Source of the DNA: Platerodrilus igneus
Taxonomy: Eukaryota; Arthropoda; Insecta; Coleoptera; Lycidae
Reading direction: 5' to 3'
Assembly: GCA_036346225.1 (NCBI GenBank)
Contig: JARFIW010001215.1
Coordinates: 3,482,501-3,546,500, forward strand
Length of the DNA stretch: 64,000 bases
Shown here piece after piece: positions 57,026 through 64,000 of this stretch (its first letter is position 1; each line of letters starts with the position of its first letter). The notes under the pieces were generated by a model that saw nothing but the letters and a program-made list of their open reading frames with translations, ran no database searches and was not told the origin of the DNA. A program made the position numbers and the translations under genes.

Positions 57026-57588
57026 GGTTGATGTCTAATTTTAGACGGTGGGCTTGCTTCACCATAGTGCCGAGGAAGGCAGCTACTGATTGAGATGCCA
57101 TCTGCATCTGTCCATAGTACTCGCAGGTTATTTCGGCTCTGATGGTTTAACTGTCATACTTGTACATAATGAACATTTTGAATTTGTTGTAGCTGGGTTG
57201 GAACATCTCGTAGGCTCGCACCATGTGGCTACTTGACCTCGGAATTGACCGGTCGTTGTAGGTAAATTTGCGAGATCCTCCAGAAGGGTGCCAGCGAATG
57301 TAGGTTTTTCTGCTTTGGAGGTCGCTGTAGCGACGTGGTACAGGTCTTCCACAATCGCCTTGATTGTGACCATTTTGGTGGTTGGTTGTATTTGTTGAGC
57401 GCCACTGGGTTGTTACTGTCCCATAACTGTTGGTGGTTGTGTGACCTCTTGGGTTGGAGGCGGCTGGTTGGTGTCCGGCCGGATGTGTGATGTCGTTTGA
57501 CTTTTCGTCTCGAGCGTGTTGATGGGTCTTGCAAGCGCGCTGTTTGCAAAATCTTCTGTGAGGACGGCCCAATCACGTTGGACGCCAC
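57026..57588 (-). pseudogene. gag of family B
   Basis: In three shifting frames (57147-57572, 57229-57588, 57413-57682) the minus strand encodes DWAVLTEDFANSALARPINT near the LTR, a Pro/Thr/Gln-rich stretch, and then AGTLLEDLANLPTTTGQFRGQ and QPSYNKFKMFIMYKYDS. The last of these resembles the capsid core of Ty3/Gypsy Gag. The start codon is uncertain and may lie next to the primer-binding site. No zinc knuckle was seen. It is dead through frameshifts. Confidence 0.55.
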
Positions 57589-57589
57589 T
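57571..57589 (-). other. Primer-binding site of family B
   Basis: On the minus strand, AGTGGCGTCCAACGTGATT follows the LTR end after AACA. TGGCGYCCAACGTG-type sites are common in Ty3/Gypsy elements. The priming tRNA was not determined. Confidence 0.6.
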
Positions 57590-58730
57590 TGTTATCGTTC
57601 GAGCGGGCGGCGTCTGAAAGCATATTAACTTGGCTTGATTATTTGTTTGATAAGCATAAGCTAAAGTAATTATAAGTTTCATAAATACATAAAAATAAAT
57701 GTGAAATAGTCAAATTTGAAAGATTTTAACAGTTTGAAGCAGTTCGGGTCTTCGGTCATCTTTGAAACTCTTCGTGGTTGCTTGTGGAACCAAAATAAAC
57801 TTAAACACTTATTGAATGAATGTATATACAGTTTAAAGCGGTGTAAAAGTATTAGGTAATCTTCGGAACTCTTTGGAAAGCTTCGGAATTTGCTTGTGAG
57901 GCCGAGTAGCAACTTCAATAACGGTGGTTAGGAAATATTTACAGTTTGAAAAGGTCCAGACGTCTTCGGCGGGTTTCGCAACTCTTCGGAAGGCTTCGTG
58001 TTTTACTGGTGGGACAACGTGAAGTTACAAAGAATTATGATATGAAATTAAAAAAACTATTAATTGAACATATATACAAGCATAGAAGGGTTCAGAAGGT
58101 TTCGGTTGTCTTCGGAACTCTTCGGACGGCTTCGTGGTAGTGATGCCATAAGCCTTGTCGAGTGCGTTGCCGTTCAACTCTACGGCGGGTAGAGTTCACT
58201 GACGCAACACAATAACGACTTGTCGGTGATGGATGGAACGGAGCTTAACGCCCATACGCAGTTTATTAACTACTTGATAAATTATAGTGACGTGCCCTAG
58301 GTACGACGACGGAGAGCGTCACCGTCGGAGAATATGCAGATTATGGGAAGCACTGCGTGCTAAAGTCGAGCAGGCAATAGAGAGCACTGCTCGCTGAAGT
58401 GTTAGCAGGCTATGGTGAGCACTGCCAGTTGATTCTTTAGGCTATCGGGAGCACTAAGGAATATTCTTTGAAGAATTTGCAATTATATTTATACACTTCC
58501 ATTTCGTATGCTTCCTGTGTTGAAAATTGTGTTTTAATTTTCGAGTGTAAAAGAATCTCCAAATTTTGTTTGACCAATGAGCGTGTTGATTTTTGAGTAC
58601 CACAAAAAATGAGTTGAAAATTCTCGCGATTCTCAGTTTGTTCTGTGTTCAGCTCGTATATTTTAATATAGTCAACAACGATTCTTTAGTTTGTTCTGTG
58701 TTCAGCTAGGGCATGGTGATATAGTCAACA
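57590..58730 (-). repeat. Right (5') LTR of family B
   Basis: 1141 bp, TGTTATCG...AGTCAACA. It lacks the 136-bp duplication and an about 35-bp segment present in the left LTR, and differs by many substitutions. The divergence implies an old insertion or an LTR exchange. Confidence 0.85.
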
Positions 58731-58734
58731 GTTC

Positions 58735-59110
58735 TGCATGTAGGTCTAGGAAATTAAAACACAGAACAACAGATTGTAATTTTTTTGTTTCTTGTTGTGC
58801 GATGAGATTTCTATACAGGATTTTTCCACTGATTACAAATCTGTTAACAGAATTTTTCTACCAGCCCCCAGTCAAAAGTTATTCATATTTTTATAGTTGA
58901 ACGTTTTATTAAGTAATGTTTACATTTGTTGTAATATAATTTATGAACACCACATCGCTACCGTTTCTCAAAATTTTTTGACAAATGACTTTTGTTTGTA
59001 GAGTACCTTTGGAGCCTCTCTGATTAGGTTCCAACAATAATCTGTGGGGCTCCACTTCCCTTGGTATCGATTTTCGCGATACATATTACGTTGATGAGTC
59101 CTTCGCCATG
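58735..59110. other. AT-rich spacer, nothing recognised
   Basis: Short interval between family B and the second SINE. No feature was seen. Confidence 0.4.
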
Positions 59111-59114
59111 TTGG

Positions 59115-59405
59115 TGACTCACAGTCCCTTAAGTTGCGGGGTGGAAGTCCATGCCCAAGGTCCCGGGTTCAAATTCCGACACGGTCCGCTTGAAAAATGA
59201 TAGGCGAGCATTTTTCAGAAAAATACACCCTCGTTCGGATGAGAGGTAAAATGGTGGTCCTGTGTGTGTGTTGTCACGCACGTTAAAGATCCCTACCTCG
59301 CTTGAAACAGCATGGGTTCGGCAAAATTCAAAATTTTTCAGGTAAAAAGAACTCGCTTCCTGGCCTATGTAGTACCTTCAGATGGAGCATTGGAAAAAAA
59401 ATCAC
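59115..59405 (+). mobile_element. tRNA-derived SINE, copy 2
   Basis: Shares with copy 1 GGGTTCAAAT, GACACGGTCCGCTTGAAAAA, AGGCGAGCATTTTTCA, TTCGGATGAGAGGTAAAATG, CACGTTAAAGATCCCT and TGTAGTACCTTC. The head upstream of box B differs and has no good box A, so it is rearranged or 5'-damaged. The 3' end GGAGCATTGGAAAAAAAATC is followed by unrelated sequence. Confidence 0.8.
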
Positions 59406-62400
59406 GTGTAGGGAGGAAAGTCTGAATGCAAGTAGAGAAAATGAATTATGGAAGACATTTTGCAACTCATCGCTGTATGTGGAAATCAAAAGATTCGCAT
59501 TTTTTGCTCTTATATTTCCCAAAAAAAGTGGAAAACAACTCTTTCAATTATATTCATGCAGCATCGAATACACTGTCCTTAATGATGTGACAGATTTGCG
59601 TCCCAATAAAAATGCCTTCCTTTATTTTTGTCTCAGTTTGAGAAACCTTTCTCTCAGATATTGAAGTCCTTCACCGTATTTATTCAAAGCTTTGACAAAG
59701 TTTTTTATCAGTCCCAGTTTCATATGCAAAAGTACTAGCAAAACTTTCTTTATATTAACGAGAGGAGGATTTGTAACATTTTTCTCCAGCAACGAGGTTT
59801 TCTCGCATTTTCCAATTTTTTACAAAGTAACGTTTATCCTTTACTCTGATGTCCAATCGCAGAGAAAACAGCAGTACTTGATGTAACCCAATTGCATTCC
59901 TAACAGAAGTGCTACGACTTTAAATTACAACATATGTTCCACGCATTTTCTGTATGCTTAATTTTTTCAAGTAAAGTTTTGATATTGTCATAGATTTGTT
60001 ACGTTAAATTTCCGAAAGCGATTGATTTCTGCATGCTTCATATAAGTATTTAATTTCCAACTACTCCGTCGTACAGTTATATAAAGTTCTAACTTCCCAT
60101 TGATTAAGCGACTTAACAAGCTCGACTTCCTTTTAATTAAATGGATATTTATTTATGTGTCCTATAAAATCTCATAGTTCTTAGTACATTGTTAAATACG
60201 TAAAATCTATTATATAATAATCTCATTTGCTTTACAAAGTCTAAAAGGATTATAAATTCCCTGAAATAAGTTAAAAACCTGCATCAAATACTTCTATAGT
60301 TGTTTTTAAAAGATTAAAAAGGCGATTACAATGACCTACATCGAAAAATAAAAGCTTTTAATGGTTCGTTATCTAGACTATTACGGAGATTTTCTATCAA
60401 AGCGGTATTCTGTTATCTCGCAGATGTGCACATTTACGAGCAATAAAACTTTCCCCTTGTTATCAATTGTTGGAAAACGTTATGTTATCTCTTGGTTGCA
60501 AACCGTGTTCTATAAATTCTTCGTAGCTATTTTATTGGAAAGACCTGCAAGTGCTTTTTTTTTCTTAATCTTCTTTGGGTATTAAACCACTCATAGTTTT
60601 TAAAATTATCTTTATTAACGTTTCGATCCATAACCTAGGATCGTTTTCAAAATAATAAAAACTTCAAGTGCTGTTCTCAGAATACTTACACTTTGTTGTT
60701 CGGAATTGTTTTGGAACGAAAACACGTTATCAATCACTATAAATACAGACTAAGCTTTGAAAAGTTTGATGATTCTATACAGAGCACTTTACCGTAAAGG
60801 AACTCTGTAACGTCGCGAGTTACATATCTCCTATATTAATATGTTTTTAAAATTAAATGTAATAATTACGTTTTAGATATAGAATGATACATTGTATAAA
60901 GAAATTTATCATAATAAATGTCAACCGAGTTCATACTAGGAATAAGATAAGAGACGATTGCTTTGTAACACAGGTGTAAGTTGATAGAATTGGATAAGGA
61001 ACAATAAACTGCTACAAGCAGGCTTATTTATAATTATCTAGAATTAAAAACATTGCATGATTATTATCAAGAAACAGCATGAAAGCAATAATGCAGTTTC
61101 CCACAGAACGATGTGAGACCAGTCGGCCTACAAATTTCATAACTTTATCATTGTTAGGTGTTCAAACTACTCATTTTTAATTATTGATTAATTTAAATAT
61201 TAACCTGTAATATTTTCAATCGCATTCAATTTGCTTTTAAAGAATTTAAGCCCTCAAGTCCATTGTAAATGAAACAAGTCATTTTTGTATTTAATCAAAT
61301 AAAATAAATTAGTTAGTTGTGTTTTGGCATAAAAACTTTTGAAAATGCAGCTTCCAAAGACTCAAAATCTATCTCGCGGAGCAAATTAAGATGCATTGTT
61401 TTACTTAGTGTTGCTGTCAAAGTGAAATTCTTTCATATAGTATCCAATCCGTCTGCAAGTGTAATGCACATTTTCAAATCCGCTACGATAATACCAGAAG
61501 CAGGCAACTACACTTCTTAAGGTACAAATTATTCTGTTTCCTTTTTTCATGATACTGCTATGAAAGCTAGCTTCTTCTTTTGTTTGTTGTTAACCAAGTA
61601 AATGTTTCAGTTTTCGTTCTCATGGTTATGACTCAATAATTTCAGACTGCGTGATAGAGATTTACTTTCACAGTGCACAAGTGATTACGTAACTAGTTTT
61701 CTAGTCACAAGTAATATAAACCAAAGCTCGCGTTTTAAAATTAATATTACGGAATGCCAACGTTAACAACTTGGTCGATTTCAGTATTGGGTTAGGCTAC
61801 TTAAATTTGCTGCTACGTTTTTACTTTTAGGAAGTGCACTTCAGGTAAAAATATTGTAGATATTATGTCTAATTTTTTCTTCTATATATTTAGGGCTAGA
61901 AACATTGTGTATGTATCCTTATATGTGCGGTATAGAATTTAAGATTTTATGTAACTGGGAAATAATTCTTAACTAGGTTTGCTTAACTGTATAATTCTAT
62001 GTCGTGTTATTTGCGAGCTGACACTTTTGTTTACATCATGTTTTAACAGGACAATTACAAAACGTTTGATTTGGTTTTTATAAATATTCCTTTTGGTACT
62101 GTTTGTTAACTAATGGTTTGTTAATACATTTTTACTGTGGTTTCTAATTATTCTTTCTGTGTGACTCACATAAAACGGAAATGAACAAAAAATATTTTAT
62201 GAATTGCTCTCAGTCACTTGTTTAATACAATTTCTTAAATACTTTATATTTACATAGGGTACTAAATACTGTAGATTTATTTCAAACCTTCCCACCTTAA
62301 CACCATCTCAAGGTGTATATTTGGGTTATGCGTCGGTCACGCAACGTAAACCACTACCACAAGACAACTAGATCATGGCGCCAGGTACTGTCAAGAGAGG

Positions 62401-64000
62401 GCGTTCACTCGTCCGCATTTATGTTACATTACATATTTAAAGAAAAACTTCCCGATTTCTGACTTTAACTACTCTAAAACTAGCACCTGTGTATGAATTT
62501 TTTAAGCACGTCAATTTTTGACGTAATATCAGTCATTTACAACTGATTGTTAACTGTTTTTAATCATCACTGGCACATGCACCCTTAAATCTTATTAAAT
62601 TCTCGAAGAACGCGTAAACAAGTTAACGTCAATAAGTCATCTAGAAACGTAGGTATCTTTTACACCTGTCTGTTGAATCACTATTTCTCAAATAGTTTTG
62701 TAATTCGACAATTTCTTCGTTTTAATTAGACATAATTTTGACATATATGGGACATTTTAAATTACATCCAAAAACCAAATCCACACAATGCCACGAACTG
62801 TTTTTAAAATTTATCACTATACGAATGCCAGGAAAATTCATTTTAATCATCGACAGACCTCATTATCAAATTTACATTTCAGATAAGGGATTAAAGTGTC
62901 AACTCGTGCATTTAATTAAGTATGCGTTTATTTGGTTGCCTATCTATTCGACTTGAATTTATAGAAAAGTAGTTAAAAAATTTTAAATAAGTAGAAGTTG
63001 ATAGGGTTTTTTAAGTACTGAGGCCGTAAATTTTTTTAATATGAAATAGAACGTAGCAAGTTCTCTTTGGTTTGCTCTCCTTTTCTTTTCCTTTGGTAGT
63101 TTCTTTTTTGCTCTCGGTCCTCACAGTGACTTCGTTTAATTTTCGATCTTTTCCTGTGGTATGTGCTTTCTAGACCTTTCTTCTTTTCTTCGGAAACTAC
63201 GATTTAATCGATTTTTCGATCTATTTAGCTGTTCTTTTACTCGAATGTTTCATTAATACGATTTTTTGTTATCACAGCTTGAAATACATCAATTTCTTTT
63301 ATCCAGCATTCTTGACGTTCCCTAGCATTTGAGAGTCGACAAGTTGTTGTAGCGCTTTAACTTTTGTCGTTAGTTTCCTACCTCGTTTCTTTTCTTACTT
63401 TATATTTTTTCGCAAAAAAACAATTTCTTTCCTGAATTTTAAAAACGCTACTGTTTTCTTTATTAGAAATATCCGTTCTTAGACCACTTTTGCAGTGTTA
63501 TACCACTTCATCTTTGTCCTACCCTATATCTTTCCGCTTCCTATAGTCCTCTATATTTTTTTACTGTGTCCGGTGCTTTGGCACTTTTAGCCGCATAGAT
63601 TTTTTATCTTTCCTTCTCTTTTTGGCCCGGTTTTGTTTGTCTGATAGAACGTTTCTTTTTCTTCGTACTGTTGTTTTGTTGCTTGGTACTTTGTTTTGCT
63701 TCCTACCACGACCTTCTAATTTTGCCACAGGAGAATTTGTTACGTTCTATTCATATTTAAAAATTTATTGCCTCATTACGTTAAAAACCATTTGGTTCCT
63801 AATCATTTAAATTTACGTTTACTACACTCCTATAATTTCAACCAAGTAGATAAGCTACCAAGTTTGCTTGTCCTTCATTAAATTTACGAGTTTATTTGTC
63901 TGTATTCTTATTCCATATCTACACATGTCATTTTTATTACTTGGAGCTGTCCTAAATGTTGTTAGTTAAATGATATTTTTTTGTATTTTAATAATTTAAT
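59406..64000. other. AT-rich end of the window, no supported gene
   Basis: No domain-bearing frame on either strand. A block at 60,630-60,665 (TTTATTAACGTTTCGATCCA, then a TAGGATCGTTTTCAAAAT end) resembles a motif I have seen repeated in insect genomes, so it is probably an element scrap. 63,050-63,750 is pyrimidine-rich on the plus strand; the minus strand would encode Lys/Arg/Glu-rich peptides in broken frames, possibly a very old retroelement tail. Confidence 0.4.

Larger units (their letters stand above)
53670..58730 (-). mobile_element. LTR retrotransposon, family B, non-autonomous
   Basis: Two LTRs (53670-54996 and 57590-58730) share TGTTATCG starts and AGTCAACA-type ends (TGTT...AACA). 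The 4-bp sequence GTTC flanks both sides (53666-53669 and 58731-58734), a Ty3/Gypsy-size duplication. The interior, read on the minus strand, has a primer-binding site, gag, aspartic protease, a pol-tail-like segment and a polypurine tract. RT, RNase H and integrase are absent. Extensive internal duplications include an LTR piece inside gag. Confidence 0.88.

Noticed and set aside
62374..62441. Short frame starting ATGGCGCCAGG
   Set aside because: Only about 20 codons before a stop, and no splice donor or second exon could be matched.

Overview
The window is AT-rich, repeat-dense eukaryotic DNA of arthropod, most probably insect, type. No bacterial operon, rRNA, CRISPR array or intact host protein gene is visible. 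The reasons for an insect are the mix of elements: an errantivirus-like LTR retroelement with an env remnant, a mariner, a hAT with an 8-bp target duplication, several non-LTR families (Jockey-like, I/R1-like, R1-like, the endonuclease/RT family often annotated as 'craniofacial development protein 2-like', and a Tx1/L1-like element) and tRNA-derived SINEs. Almost every long reading frame belongs to a transposable element, and nearly all are frameshifted or truncated.

Layout. 1-790: 3' end of an I/R1-type non-LTR element (family A). 2.77-2.95 kb: degenerate minisatellite. 3.26-3.48 kb: RT scrap. 3.5-9.48 kb: a CFDP2-like endonuclease/RT element on the minus strand with repeated 3' tails, split by a 1.7-kb insertion that holds an exon-like open frame. 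9.47-10.99 kb and 13.06-13.44 kb: more family A. 14.72-14.87 kb: a possible non-coding first exon of a host gene (minus). 15.76-21.15 kb: an errantivirus-like element with 5' LTR, primer-binding site, broken gag, protease remnant, RT, RNase H and env; integrase and the 3' LTR are missing. 21.2-21.7 kb: tRNA-like segment and a 29-bp tandem repeat. 23.50-27.45 kb: a complete-ended hAT transposon.

27.60-33.38 kb: a nearly intact Tx1-like non-LTR element (ORF1 with one stop, ORF2 with one frameshift). It lies between two (GT)n tracts, which suggests insertion into a microsatellite. 33.59-38.0 kb: a Jockey-like element. 38.29-38.55 kb: fragment of LTR family B. 38.7-39.4 kb: R1-like scrap. 39.4-40.86 kb: Ty3/Gypsy protease-RT. 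40.86-47.93 kb: two direct copies of a 1.8-2.0-kb sequence separated by 3.3 kb. 47.55-49.02 kb: a foldback element with long inverted arms. 50.77-51.47 kb: truncated mariner transposase. 52.8 and 59.1 kb: two copies of one SINE.

53.67-58.73 kb: a complete-ended LTR element of family B (TGTT...AACA ends, GTTC duplication on both sides) whose interior keeps gag and protease but no RT or integrase and is full of internal duplications. The last 4.6 kb is AT-rich with no gene I can support.

The genes do not form a pathway. They record nested insertions: Jockey, then growth of its microsatellite tail, then Tx1 inside that tail, with the hAT next to it. The items most worth following are the microsatellite-flanked Tx1 element, the composite non-autonomous LTR family B, the foldback element with its duplicated flank, and the two host-exon candidates.
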